Shown here piece by piece: positions 18,193-25,940 of a stretch of DNA of 37,198 nt. How positions within the stretch are numbered: position 1 is the stretch's first letter; every line of letters begins with the position of its first letter. Location of the stretch: assembly GCA_025055835.1 (NCBI GenBank), contig JANWWR010000015.1:1-37198 (forward strand), given 5' to 3'. The translations under genes were made by a program, and so were the position numbers. Below the pieces are notes generated by a model. That model saw only the letters and a program-made list of their open reading frames with translations. It had not been told where the DNA came from and did no database searches. This DNA is from Gemmatales bacterium (GTDB taxonomy: Bacteria; Planctomycetota; Planctomycetia; Gemmatales; HRBIN36).

Positions 18193-19190
18193 TGTCCTCA
18201 GCCGACAGGCCGCGGATTCTGATCACGGGAGCAACGGGTTTCGTCGGCTGCCACCTGACTCGGCTGCTGAGACAGGAAACCTCTGGCGAACTGGTGGGCC
18301 TTTCTCTTCATCGCCAGTGGCCCGAACACGCCCCGGATCTGGCCCGAAGCGTGCCTCTGGTCTCGGTTAACCTGCTCGAACCGGACCGCGTTCTTGAAGT
18401 GCTCCGGGATTTCGCACCGACGCACATCTATCATCTGGCGGGATATGCCGAAGTCAGCCGCTCCTACCGGGAGCCGGACGCCGCCTGGGAAGGGAACCTG
18501 ACCGCGACCCGTCGTCTGTACGATGCCGTGCTGACCTGGGGAGGCAGACCGCGGATCCTCTACGTCAGCAGCGGAGCGGTGTACGGTGAACCGACGGACC
18601 CGACCCAGCCCATCACGGAACGAACAGAGCTTCGACCCAACAGCCCTTATGCCACCAGCAAAGCCGCGGCCGACCTGCTCAGCTTCGAGATGACTTGTTC
18701 CCGCGGCATGGACATCATCCGGGTCCGGCCCTTCAACCACATCGGACCGGGGCAGTCGCCTCGCTATGCCTTGGCCAGTTTCGCCGAGCAGTTGGCGGCC
18801 ATTGAAAAGGGCCTTCAGCCCCCCGTGCTGCGCGTCGGCAACCTCGCCTCTCAACGGGATCTTACCGACGTGCGGGACGTGGTTGCGGCCTATCGGCTTC
18901 TCATGCAGCGCGCTCAGGCTGGCAGCGTGTTCAACGTCGCCTCCGGCATCACCTTGCCGATGCAGACGTATCTTGATCTCATGCTTGGCCTGTCTTCCGT
19001 CAAGGTGCGGGTGGAGGTCGATCCTGCGTTGTTGCGGCCGGTGGACACCGCCACGGTTCGCGTCGATGTCTCCGCCCTGAAGTCGTTGACCGGCTGGCAG
19101 CCGCGTATCCCCATGGCCCAGACCGTAGCCGATCTGTTCAACTACTGGCGGTCCCAGGTGGGGAACAAGGCGTTGGCGGAAGGATCATGA
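18192..19190 (+). CDS. Extended SDR nucleotide-sugar enzyme, GDP-6-deoxy-4-keto-mannose reductase-like
   Basis: Extended short-chain dehydrogenase of 332 residues acting on a nucleotide sugar, probably in deoxysugar synthesis. Visible features are GATGFVG (12-18) for NAD(P), the SSGAVYG segment, the YATSK catalytic pair in NSPYATSKAAADLL, and RPFNHIGPGQSPRYA. The last is characteristic of the RMD/GMD group that makes GDP-rhamnose or related sugars. The DLTDVRDVVAAY block follows. There is no TDE dehydratase triad, which favours a reductase or epimerase over a dehydratase. It is coupled to the upstream rfbB-like gene by a 1-bp stop/start overlap, but the two would use different nucleotide carriers if the subfamily reading is right. 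It could instead be an epimerase. The stop is 1 bp from the convergent larA-family stop. Confidence 0.75.
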   Translation: MSSADRPRILITGATGFVGCHLTRLLRQETSGELVGLSLHRQWPEHAPDLARSVPLVSVNLLEPDRVLEVLRDFAPTHIYHLAGYAEVSRSYREPDAAWEGNLTATRRLYDAVLTWGGRPRILYVSSGAVYGEPTDPTQPITERTELRPNSPYATSKAAADLLSFEMTCSRGMDIIRVRPFNHIGPGQSPRYALASFAEQLAAIEKGLQPPVLRVGNLASQRDLTDVRDVVAAYRLLMQRAQAGSVFNVASGITLPMQTYLDLMLGLSSVKVRVEVDPALLRPVDTATVRVDVSALKSLTGWQPRIPMAQTVADLFNYWRSQVGNKALAEGS

Positions 19191-19191
19191 A

Positions 19192-20463
19192 TCAGGCCCG
19201 AAGTGCTGGCAGAACGTAGGGTCCCTTGGGAATGACGGCCAGGCGGGCGTCGGGTCCGTACTCCGCCAGGCATTGGCTGACCGCCGCTTCGACGCTTTCC
19301 ACCGGCTCGACGTGGCACTGACGCAGCGTCTCAGCGGGCAGACCATCGCTGTACACCTTCACCTTGGCCTTCTCAAGCACCTTGGCCAGTTCCTCCAATT
19401 GCCACTGGTCCATGACGAAGTAATCCTTGCCCAGGATGCGACGCTTGAATTCCCGCAGATCGGGATTGTCCCGGAGAAGCTGCTGAAACTCCGGGCTGCC
19501 GATGCCCTCGCTGAGGCTGGCCGCCAGGATAATCGTCCCGCCCCGCTTGACGATGGGCAAAGCCCCGGTCAGGCCCTTGACTGCCTGGTACCAGGTCGTG
19601 TCCAGCGGATAGCCAGCGCTGCTGGTAACGACGACGTCCACCGGCTCATCCAGCGTGACCTTGACGCATTGTTCGCAGAAGCGAACCCCCTCCAGCCAGG
19701 CCAGTTCCATATGCCCGGCCCCGACCCACGTGATGCGGCGTCGGCCGTCAATGCAGACATTGACGATGAAATCGCAGCCTGCCATCCAGGCAATCCGGGT
19801 GTTCTCCTCATGGACCGGGTTGCCATCGAGAATGCCGCAATCGGCCCGCGGGTCTTCCAGAAAGTCCGGTCCGTGCCAGACCTTGACCGTTTCCAGGGCG
19901 GCCAGACCGGGACAGATGACCTTGCGACCGCCGGAGTATCCCGCCATGAGGTGCGGTTCAATCAGGCCGGTCGTGATCTTGAGATCCGCTTCGACGTAGC
20001 GGCGGTCGATGTACACCGGCACGCCGCGGGGCGTGGTGCCGAGAAAGGCATGCTCTTCGAGGTTTTTTCCTCGGTGGTTCTCGATGCGGTAATTACGGAC
20101 GATCTCCGCACCGACCATCTCCTCCAGCTCGGCTCCCTCGTTGGGCCGGTGCAGCCCGGTGGCTACCAGAATGAGAATCTTCTGCCGCGGAATCCCGGCT
20201 TCTTCCAGCGTTCGCAAGAGCGGCGGGAGGATGATCCGGTTGGGGACGGGCCGGGTGATATCGCAGATCACGACGCAGGCATTCTTGCGGCCCCGGGCCA
20301 GTTCTCGAAGCGGCGGAGTGCCGAGCGGGTTGACCAGGGCCTCTTCGACGGCAGCGATGGGATCTTCGAGGGGCGGCACGTCCCGGATGGTCAGCGGGCC
20401 GATGGTTCGGTCAGGCAGTTCAACAGACAGGCCGGTTCGACCGTAATCCAGAGTGACACGCAT
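19192..20463 (-). CDS. larA: LarA-family nickel-pincer racemase/epimerase (lactate racemase-like)
   Basis: Member of the LarA family, which racemises lactate or other 2-hydroxyacids using a nickel-pincer nucleotide cofactor. The 423-residue version starting at 20463 matches the length of characterised LarA (about 424). Marks are [29 protein letters not shown], the strongly conserved [21 protein letters not shown] block and [18 protein letters not shown] prefer ATG 20463, since the in-frame extension to 20550 adds a low-complexity arm with no family match. It lies 65 bp after the Gfo/Idh gene in the same orientation. No larB, larC or larE cofactor genes are near. The substrate is therefore open; LarA homologues act on many 2-hydroxyacids. 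Confidence 0.8.
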   Translation of the reverse strand: MRVTLDYGRTGLSVELPDRTIGPLTIRDVPPLEDPIAAVEEALVNPLGTPPLRELARGRKNACVVICDITRPVPNRIILPPLLRTLEEAGIPRQKILILVATGLHRPNEGAELEEMVGAEIVRNYRIENHRGKNLEEHAFLGTTPRGVPVYIDRRYVEADLKITTGLIEPHLMAGYSGGRKVICPGLAALETVKVWHGPDFLEDPRADCGILDGNPVHEENTRIAWMAGCDFIVNVCIDGRRRITWVGAGHMELAWLEGVRFCEQCVKVTLDEPVDVVVTSSAGYPLDTTWYQAVKGLTGALPIVKRGGTIILAASLSEGIGSPEFQQLLRDNPDLREFKRRILGKDYFVMDQWQLEELAKVLEKAKVKVYSDGLPAETLRQCHVEPVESVEAAVSQCLAEYGPDARLAVIPKGPYVLPALRA

Positions 20464-20528
20464 GGCCGTACCGTTCTCCGCATCTCCGCTCGGCGTGGTT
20501 GCCCGGGGGCAGACCATCCGCCTGGAGT

Positions 20529-21731
20529 TCATTTTCCGACGGGAACCCACTTCCGCTCAGCGGCGGACTTCAGGACGGCATCGCAGACCAGCTGCGTTTT
20601 CTGGGCGTCAGCGAAATCGGGCATGGCCGGCGTGCCGGTTTCAAGTCCCTTGATGAAGTCGGCCACCTGATGGACGAAGCTGTGTTCGTAACCGATCTGC
20701 AAACCGGGCACCCACCAATGCCCCATGTACGGGTGGTCGCCATCGCTGACGTGGATCGACCGCCATCCTCGCAGGGTTCCGGCTTCCTGGTATTCGACGG
20801 TGACGCCAGCTGCCTTGGCCGCTTCCTTGAATTTCTGGAGCATTGGATCGCGGTACTCGAAGTATTGCAGCCGATGCAGGTCGTGCAGGTCCCAGAAAAT
20901 CGAGGCGTGCTCGCCATTGATCTCGAAGGTGTACAGGGCCTTATGGCCCCGAGCGTAGCGGGTAGATTCGAAGGTGGCCAAGGAACCGTTCTCAAAACGG
21001 CACAGGAAGGCGCAGGCGTCGTCAATGCCGACTTTTTCCACTTTGCCGGTCAGCGTGTGCTTGCGTTCCTTGACGAAGGTTTCCGTCATGGCGCAGACCT
21101 CGCCGATGCCGCCGTTGAGCCACATGGCGGTGTCGATGCAGTGGGCCAACAGGTCGCCGGTGACGCCGCTGCCAGCGGCGTTGACATCGAGTCGCCAAAG
21201 TGCCGTCCCGCCCTGGGGCAGATCGGGGCTGATCGTCCAGTCCTGGAGGAACTTGGCACGGTAGTGAAATACCCGGCCGAGGCGGCCCTCGTCGATGATC
21301 TTCTTGGCCAGGGTGACGGCGGGGACGCGGCGATAGTTGTACCAGACCATGTTCGGGACTTTGGCCTTGGCGACGGACTCGACCATCTTGCGGCCCTCTT
21401 CGCCGTTGCGGGCCAGGGGCTTCTCGCACAGGATCATCTTGCCGTTGGCTGCGGCGGCCAGGGCAATCTCCATGTGGGTGTCGTTGGGCGTGCAGATGTC
21501 AATGACGTCGATGTCCTTTCGCTCAACCAGCTTCCGCCAGTCGGTTTCGGTGCTTTCGTAGCCCCATTTGTCAGCGAAGGCCTTGATCTTCTCGGCACTG
21601 CGAGCACAAGCGGCCTTGAGTACGGGACGGTAGGCGAGGTCGAAGAAGTGGTTCACCTTGTGGTAGGCGTTGGAATGCGCTCGGCCCATAAACCCGTAGC
21701 CGATCATACCGATGTTCAGTGGCTTGGCCAT
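20529..21731 (-). CDS. Gfo/Idh/MocA-family oxidoreductase
   Basis: NAD(P)-dependent sugar or cyclitol oxidoreductase of 400 residues. The Rossmann motif GMIGYGFMG is at 8-16, the ICTPNDTH strand at 79-86 and the signature EKP at 103-105, followed by the alpha/beta dimerisation domain (about 135-380, with [31 protein letters not shown]). There is no twin-arginine signal, so it is cytoplasmic, unlike many planctomycete relatives. A good AAAGG ribosome-binding site precedes the ATG. It is followed after 65 bp by the LarA-family gene; the pair suggests catabolism of a sugar acid or polyol (inference). The substrate cannot be named from sequence. Confidence 0.85.
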   Translation of the reverse strand: MAKPLNIGMIGYGFMGRAHSNAYHKVNHFFDLAYRPVLKAACARSAEKIKAFADKWGYESTETDWRKLVERKDIDVIDICTPNDTHMEIALAAAANGKMILCEKPLARNGEEGRKMVESVAKAKVPNMVWYNYRRVPAVTLAKKIIDEGRLGRVFHYRAKFLQDWTISPDLPQGGTALWRLDVNAAGSGVTGDLLAHCIDTAMWLNGGIGEVCAMTETFVKERKHTLTGKVEKVGIDDACAFLCRFENGSLATFESTRYARGHKALYTFEINGEHASIFWDLHDLHRLQYFEYRDPMLQKFKEAAKAAGVTVEYQEAGTLRGWRSIHVSDGDHPYMGHWWVPGLQIGYEHSFVHQVADFIKGLETGTPAMPDFADAQKTQLVCDAVLKSAAERKWVPVGK

Positions 21732-21927
21732 GTCAAACCTTTCCCTCGAGGCACGGTTAAAACTGCCCTACAACCATGTGGCCGTCATGGTAACGCTGCG
21801 GCAACCGCTCAGCAAGCATCCGAGCTGCGCCTGGACCTCGGCTCGAGCACCTCTCAATGCTGCTGAATCGTGGAAATCCGTTAGAAGCGGCATGGAATCT
21901 TTGTTCCGATCCTAAGTCCTTGCGAAT

Positions 21928-21959
21928 TTGTCAAAATCGGCGATCAGTGTGCTTGACAA
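21928..21959. repeat. Inverted repeat overlapping the -35 box
   Basis: TTGTCAA (21928-21934) and its exact reverse complement TTGACAA (21953-21959) are separated by 18 bp. The right arm coincides with the -35 element of the promoter for the DUF1559 gene, so a bound protein could block RNA polymerase. A chance match is possible, since TTGACA itself supplies most of one arm. Confidence 0.35.
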
Positions 21960-21981
21960 GGGGGAAAGGGGCAGTTAGTGT
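21953..21981 (+). promoter_or_regulatory. Sigma70-type promoter for the DUF1559 gene
   Basis: A perfect -35 TTGACA (21953-21958) is followed after 17 bp by TAGTGT (21976-21981; 3 of 6 to TATAAT). Transcription from near 21988 would leave an untranslated leader of about 200 nt before the ATG at 22186. Confidence 0.5.
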
Positions 21982-22185
21982 CATGAAGATGACTCAGAAA
22001 CCGCGATAATTCATCCAAGCTTCGCAACTTTTTCCCGCCAGGCGGGTTGTATGTGTCGGGCGATGAAGGCGAGCCACTTGAGTCGGAACTTGAACACTTC
22101 GGAAGAGGCCAGCGGAGACCGGTCTAGCAGGCAACGCATGTTGCATTCCTGTTCATTTCCTTTGTCTGACGAGGGAGGTTTGGGC

Positions 22186-23217
22186 ATGCTCCAGTCGGGA
22201 AGTAGGCGAAGACAGGGCTTCACGCTCATCGAGCTGCTGGTCGTCATCGCCATCATTGCCATCTTGATGGCGATCCTGCTGCCGGCGATCCAGAAGGTGC
22301 GTGAGGCGGCCAACCGGATGCGCTGCGGCAGCAATCTGCACAACATCGGTATCGCCCTGCACATGTACTACAACGACCACGGCCGTCTGCCGCCTGGTGG
22401 CAAGCTCAACTGGCGAAGCAAGACCGACCCGTGGAACCCCGGCATGGACTGGGGGCAAGACCAAGGCACTTGGCATCTGTACCTGCTGCCTTACATGGAA
22501 CAGGATGCCACCTACCGCCTGTTCGTGCCCTATCTGACGGAGCACACCCCAGTCGGATATTGGAACATCCAGGCGATGCCGACCTTCCGCCAGCTGCCGA
22601 CCCCGAAGTACCTCCAGTGCCCCAGCGACGACTGGGATTTCACTCGCCCAGCATTCAGCTATGTCGGATCGCTGGGTCCACAGTGTTCGCCAGGCGGCTG
22701 CGGTGCGGACCTGTATCAGCTCTATTGCAATGCCAATGGGAACAATCCCGCGGTGGGCGGCTACGGTCCCAGCTCTGACCACGGCAACAGCCCGTGGGGC
22801 CAGGACATCCGGGGTTGCTTCAACCGGCTGGGGGCCAAGATTCGTCTGGACGACCTTATCGACGGCACGTCCAACACGATCATGGTGGGCGAATGCCGAC
22901 CGGCAACGCACGACCACATTTACGCCTGGGACAGCTTTCCGAAGTGGCTGCACTACAACGGCGGTGCCGCACACTGCACGACGCTACCGCCGATCAACCT
23001 GAGGATCCAGGACCACGACAACAGTTGCAGTGCTGCTCAGCCGTTCACCAACCGCAACTGGAACGTGTCCTGGGGGTTCCGGTCGCGGCATCCTTCGGGA
23101 GCTAATTTCCTGATGGGTGACGGCTCCGTGGTGCATCTGAGCCAGCAGATCGACCACTGGACCTACCAGTACCTCGGCTGCCGCAATGACCAGCGAGGCT
23201 TCAGCCTGCCGCAGTAA
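22186..23217 (+). CDS. DUF1559 protein with prepilin-type N-terminal cleavage/methylation signal
   Basis: A 343-residue member of the large DUF1559 family, which is expanded in planctomycetes and looks like a type II secretion pseudopilin (type IV pilin-like). The N-terminus carries the processing site G11/FTLIE (E16) followed by the hydrophobic stem LLVVIAIIAILMAILLPAI and then VREAANRMRC. The body is soluble and rich in Tyr, Trp, Asn and Cys, with DGTSNTIMVGE. The end has the family H-X9-DG-like segment FLMGDGSVVHLSQQID. GGAGG at 22174-22178 decides the start at 22186; an upstream in-frame start at 22051 would place the cleavage site about 55 residues in. A hairpin terminator follows. Its function is unknown; surface or secretion roles are presumed. 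Confidence 0.92.
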   Translation: MLQSGSRRRQGFTLIELLVVIAIIAILMAILLPAIQKVREAANRMRCGSNLHNIGIALHMYYNDHGRLPPGGKLNWRSKTDPWNPGMDWGQDQGTWHLYLLPYMEQDATYRLFVPYLTEHTPVGYWNIQAMPTFRQLPTPKYLQCPSDDWDFTRPAFSYVGSLGPQCSPGGCGADLYQLYCNANGNNPAVGGYGPSSDHGNSPWGQDIRGCFNRLGAKIRLDDLIDGTSNTIMVGECRPATHDHIYAWDSFPKWLHYNGGAAHCTTLPPINLRIQDHDNSCSAAQPFTNRNWNVSWGFRSRHPSGANFLMGDGSVVHLSQQIDHWTYQYLGCRNDQRGFSLPQ

Positions 23218-23237
23218 CCTGCTAACCAACTTGCAAC

Positions 23238-23276
23238 AGCCGGGGCTGGCCCGCTCAGAGCCGGTCCCGGCTTTTT
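23238..23276 (+). terminator. Rho-independent terminator after the DUF1559 gene
   Basis: AGCCGGG (23238-23244) pairs with CCCGGCT (23266-23272), with additional GGCT/AGCC pairing inside, and is followed by a run of five T (23272-23276). It lies 20 bp after the stop codon. Confidence 0.8.
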
Positions 23277-23379
23277 GATTGCATTCCCGTGCTGAATCGG
23301 ATTCATTGAGTCCCAGGGTGGCAATCTCGACTCGCCAACTCGCGGAAACGCGCTGACCTGATGCCAGGGGAGGAATTCG

Positions 23380-23883
23380 ATGACTCGCTGTCGTGTCGCT
23401 TTAAGCATGGTCTTCGTTCTCAGCTCGGCCCTGTTGCTCGCCGCGGGGTGCGGTCCACGCGGCGGCGTCGGCGGCAAGCCGGTGCCCTCGGGAGGAACGG
23501 TCACGTTGGACGGGCAACCGGTAGAAGGCGTGATCATCACCTTCGTGCCCACCGGCGCTGGCCAACCGGCCTCCGGCGTTTCCGGTCCCGACGGCTCGTT
23601 CCGACTGACTACCCGGAACACGGGTGATGGAGCCATCCCGGGAACTTACAAGGTGACGGTTAAGCGTCAGGCCACCGCCGCCGGAGGACCGTCGGAAAGT
23701 CCCAAGGACCCCGCCGACATGATCAAGGCCATGGAAAAGATGGCCAAGGGCGGCGCTCCCAAACCGACCGGCCCGGCCATCCATCCCAATTACGAATCCG
23801 TGGAAAAAACGCCGTTGACCTGGGAGATCCCCTCCGGCGGCGACAGGAACATCAAGCTGGAACTGAACAAGTCCGGCACCTGA
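23380..23883 (+). CDS. Lipoprotein with carboxypeptidase-regulatory-like (Ig-like) fold
   Basis: A 167-residue predicted lipoprotein. The signal peptide ends in LLAAGC with the lipidated cysteine at residue 24. A Gly-rich linker leads to a small beta-sandwich, GGTVTLDGQPVEGVIITFVP ... SGPDGSFRLTT ... IPGTYKVTVK, which is the CarboxypepD_reg-like pattern common in planctomycete proteins encoded next to DUF1559 genes. A basic, Lys/Pro-rich insert at about 105-135 precedes the last strands. GGGGAGGAA at 23367-23375 supports the start. It lies behind the DUF1559 terminator, so it may be transcribed separately or by read-through. A palindrome TGAATC-G-GATTCA (23293-23305) lies upstream. The function is unknown; an envelope role is inferred. 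Confidence 0.85.
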   Translation: MTRCRVALSMVFVLSSALLLAAGCGPRGGVGGKPVPSGGTVTLDGQPVEGVIITFVPTGAGQPASGVSGPDGSFRLTTRNTGDGAIPGTYKVTVKRQATAAGGPSESPKDPADMIKAMEKMAKGGAPKPTGPAIHPNYESVEKTPLTWEIPSGGDRNIKLELNKSGT

Positions 23884-23971
23884 TCAGACGCTCGTTGACG
23901 AAACGCCGCTCGCTGCGATTCGTGTCAGGCTTCGTTTGGATTGACCGGACGGACAATAGGCCTGGCTCGAC

Positions 23972-24550
23972 TCATCGGCGAGCGGCGTAATTTGCTTGCA
24001 CCTGCCGATAACGCCGCAATTCCCGCTGCCAGACTTTGAAGGTCAGGTAGAGCAACGGGATCAACAGCACCACATCGATGATGTAGCCGACGAGGATTGG
24101 ACCGAGCACGCCGTTGTGGAAACCCGCCAAGGTGCTCCAGGCGATGTAAACGAGGGGCAGAAGCACAACCAGCCTGGTGAGCCAGGGGATGCTGTAGAAC
24201 GGGTCACGCATCATCTTCCACATCAGTCGCAGGTCCTGCCAGATTTCCCCCAGGGCCGTCGCCGCCTCCATCTGGCCAAATATCGTCCAACCCGCCTTTG
24301 CAGAATCGTCCCCGGTTGAGGTCGCACTGGAGTTCGGCACGACGGTGGCCGTCGGAGGCCCGTCGGCAATTTGCGTCTTTTTCTTAAAGCGTTCCACCAA
24401 GCGCTCGTAGAGCCGATCTTCCATGCCCTGAAGATCGCACAACGCTGCTACGATATCTTCGAGACGTTGCAGGCGCTGCTCCAGAACCTCCAGGGACGCT
24501 TCGCTCTCGGCGACGGGATTAGGTTCAGGCGGAGCGACGTTGTCGGGCAT
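23972..24550 (-). CDS. Unknown membrane protein with N-terminal coiled coil
   Basis: A 192-residue protein I do not recognise. Residues about 17-58 form a strongly predicted coiled coil (SLEVLEQRLQRLEDIVAAL and onward), followed by a Ser/Thr/Pro-rich linker (60-85). An amphipathic stretch with ALGEIWQDLRLMWKMMRDP leads to two transmembrane segments (about 124-143 and 149-172), then a basic tail (RELRRYRQVQANYAARR). The coiled coil and the basic tail are probably both cytoplasmic. GGAG lies 6 bp before the ATG. A possible promoter with TATGAT stands just upstream. It runs tail to tail with the lipoprotein gene across 88 bp. Confidence 0.75.
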   Translation of the reverse strand: MPDNVAPPEPNPVAESEASLEVLEQRLQRLEDIVAALCDLQGMEDRLYERLVERFKKKTQIADGPPTATVVPNSSATSTGDDSAKAGWTIFGQMEAATALGEIWQDLRLMWKMMRDPFYSIPWLTRLVVLLPLVYIAWSTLAGFHNGVLGPILVGYIIDVVLLIPLLYLTFKVWQRELRRYRQVQANYAARR

Positions 24551-24583
24551 CGGTTTCTCCGTCAGGCTAAAGCCTTTTCCTTA

Positions 24584-24610
24584 ATCATATCCGGTCATTA
24601 TCGGCCCCAA
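24584..24610 (-). promoter_or_regulatory. Possible promoter of the coiled-coil membrane protein gene
   Basis: TATGAT (24589-24584 on minus; 5 of 6) has TTGGGG (24610-24605; 3 of 6) 15 bp upstream, a short spacer. The start would be near 24577, about 27 nt before the ATG. The rest of the 301-bp divergent region 24551-24851 is AT-richer than its surroundings and shows no gene. Confidence 0.35.
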
Positions 24611-24851
24611 GGACTGAAGTCCATATTCTCCCTATTACATTTTCGTTGCTTAAACTGTTGGATTTCTACCCGAATTTCCCCGGCTTCACCCAGATTGTCG
24701 GAATGGCCCAAGTCCGAGGTCCGGGCCGGGTTGGCCTTTGCGGAACGAAGACCTTCTGCGATACTCAGCGGGCAGCTTTCCTTGTCGGCCTTGCATCCGC
24801 CAGTCTCGCATCCGGAGGAAGGGAAGCTAGAGTCAGGATGGAGTCCGGGAC

Positions 24852-25940
24852 ATGGCACGAAACGAAGCGGCAGGCCAAGCCGATGCCTCAGCTACGAAGG
24901 GAGACGGTGCCAATGCCCCTTCAAAGCGCGCGGAGCACTCGCCATGCCCCCGGGTCCACAGGCCTTGGCTGTATGACGGGGTCCGCCTCGCAATTCTCGC
25001 CTTGGTCTGCCTATTCGCCGCGGAAACCCTCCGGGTGCTGTTTGGGGATAACCTGCATCCGGTTGTCTCCGAGGCGGTGTACCGCAGTGCTCAGTTGGAC
25101 GAAGGGGATTTGGAGCGAGTCGTCCAGCAGCACAACATTCGCAGTGTCTTAAACCTGCGTGGAAGCTGTCCTGGCTTCGCCTGGTACGAAAACGAAACGC
25201 GGATACTGAAACGGCTCGGCGTCCAGCAATACGACGTCGCCCTCTCCAGCGGGATGGTTCCCGGCACCGAGCAATTGCGAGAGCTGCTGGACATCCTCGA
25301 CACCGCCCAGCGCCCTTTGCTGATCCATTGTCGCCGCGGCTCGGACCGCACGGGCCTGGTTGCCGCCATGTGTCTGCTGGTGGAGGCAGATCACACCCTG
25401 GCAGACGCTCACGGGCAACTGTCCTTGCGTTATGGGCATATTCCCTGGGGAGCGACGGGGCGTCTCCGATGGGTGCTGGACTGGTACGAGGAATGGTTGG
25501 TGGAAAACGGCTTGGAACACAGTCCGGATGTTTTTCGCACCTGGGTTTGCGAATACTATCGTCCCGGACCCTACTGGGCCGAAATCGAGCCTTTGGAAGT
25601 GCCCAGACGCTTGCCCCAGGGCCGTCCGGTGGCCGCTCGATTTCGCGTCCACAATCGCAGCCGATTTCCGTGGCGGTTTCGGCAGGCCGCGGGCTATGGC
25701 TTTCACCTGCGGTATCTGCTGCGGACTCCGGATCGCAAGTCTGCTTTTACAGGTGGAGCTGGCTTCTTCGAGGAGACGCTGAATCCGGGACAAAGCCTCG
25801 ATCTGACGTTGAGCCTTCCGGCAGTTCATAAACCGGGGAAATACGAACTTCTCGTGGACATGGCCGAGGAAAACGTGACCTGGTTTTTCCTGCTCGGTTC
25901 GCCGCCCTTCCATACGGAGGTGACGGTTGAGCGTGAATGA
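24852..25940 (+). CDS. Membrane-anchored tyrosine/dual-specificity phosphatase with C-terminal beta-sandwich
   Basis: A 362-residue protein with three parts. A basic N-terminus precedes one transmembrane helix (about 44-64). Residues about 75-215 form a cysteine-dependent phosphatase domain with the P-loop HCRRGSDRTG (nucleophile C160, R166), preceded by RSVLNLRG, as in bacterial DSP/PTP enzymes. Residues about 235-360 look like a beta-sandwich: FRVHNRSRFPWRF, LNPGQSLDLTLSLPAV, KPGKYELLVDMAEENVTWFF. The last pattern recalls Ig-like modules fused to envelope glycosyltransferases (recollection, not verified). With positive charge before the helix, the catalytic part should lie outside the cytoplasm (inference). 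GGAG at 24840-24843 supports the start. Its stop overlaps the start of the next gene, in an operon with a flippase-like protein and a GT2 enzyme. Confidence 0.8.
   Translation: MARNEAAGQADASATKGDGANAPSKRAEHSPCPRVHRPWLYDGVRLAILALVCLFAAETLRVLFGDNLHPVVSEAVYRSAQLDEGDLERVVQQHNIRSVLNLRGSCPGFAWYENETRILKRLGVQQYDVALSSGMVPGTEQLRELLDILDTAQRPLLIHCRRGSDRTGLVAAMCLLVEADHTLADAHGQLSLRYGHIPWGATGRLRWVLDWYEEWLVENGLEHSPDVFRTWVCEYYRPGPYWAEIEPLEVPRRLPQGRPVAARFRVHNRSRFPWRFRQAAGYGFHLRYLLRTPDRKSAFTGGAGFFEETLNPGQSLDLTLSLPAVHKPGKYELLVDMAEENVTWFFLLGSPPFHTEVTVERE

Larger units (their letters stand above)
21732..22185. other. 454-bp divergent intergenic region with promoter and inverted repeat
   Basis: Separates the Gfo/Idh gene (minus) from the DUF1559 gene (plus). 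It holds a good plus-strand promoter (21953-21981), an inverted repeat around its -35 box, a small GC hairpin CCCGC-CAG-GCGGG near 22034-22046, and a strong Shine-Dalgarno GGAGG at 22174-22178. An open frame runs into the DUF1559 gene from 22051, but it does not look like protein and would hide the prepilin signal. No other gene is visible. Confidence 0.6.

Noticed and set aside
21983..22009. Eight-codon reading frame in the DUF1559 leader as a regulatory leader peptide
   Set aside because: It starts at or before the predicted transcription start, has no ribosome-binding site and no codon pattern that suggests attenuation.
22051..22185. 45-residue N-terminal extension of the DUF1559 protein
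   Set aside because: It would move the prepilin cleavage site far from the N-terminus, and the strong GGAGG lies directly before the ATG at 22186.
23904..23987. Inverted repeat CGCCGCTCG / CGAGCGGCG around the end of two convergent genes
   Set aside because: The arms are 66 bp apart, one arm is coding, and no T-run follows, so it is not a convincing terminator.
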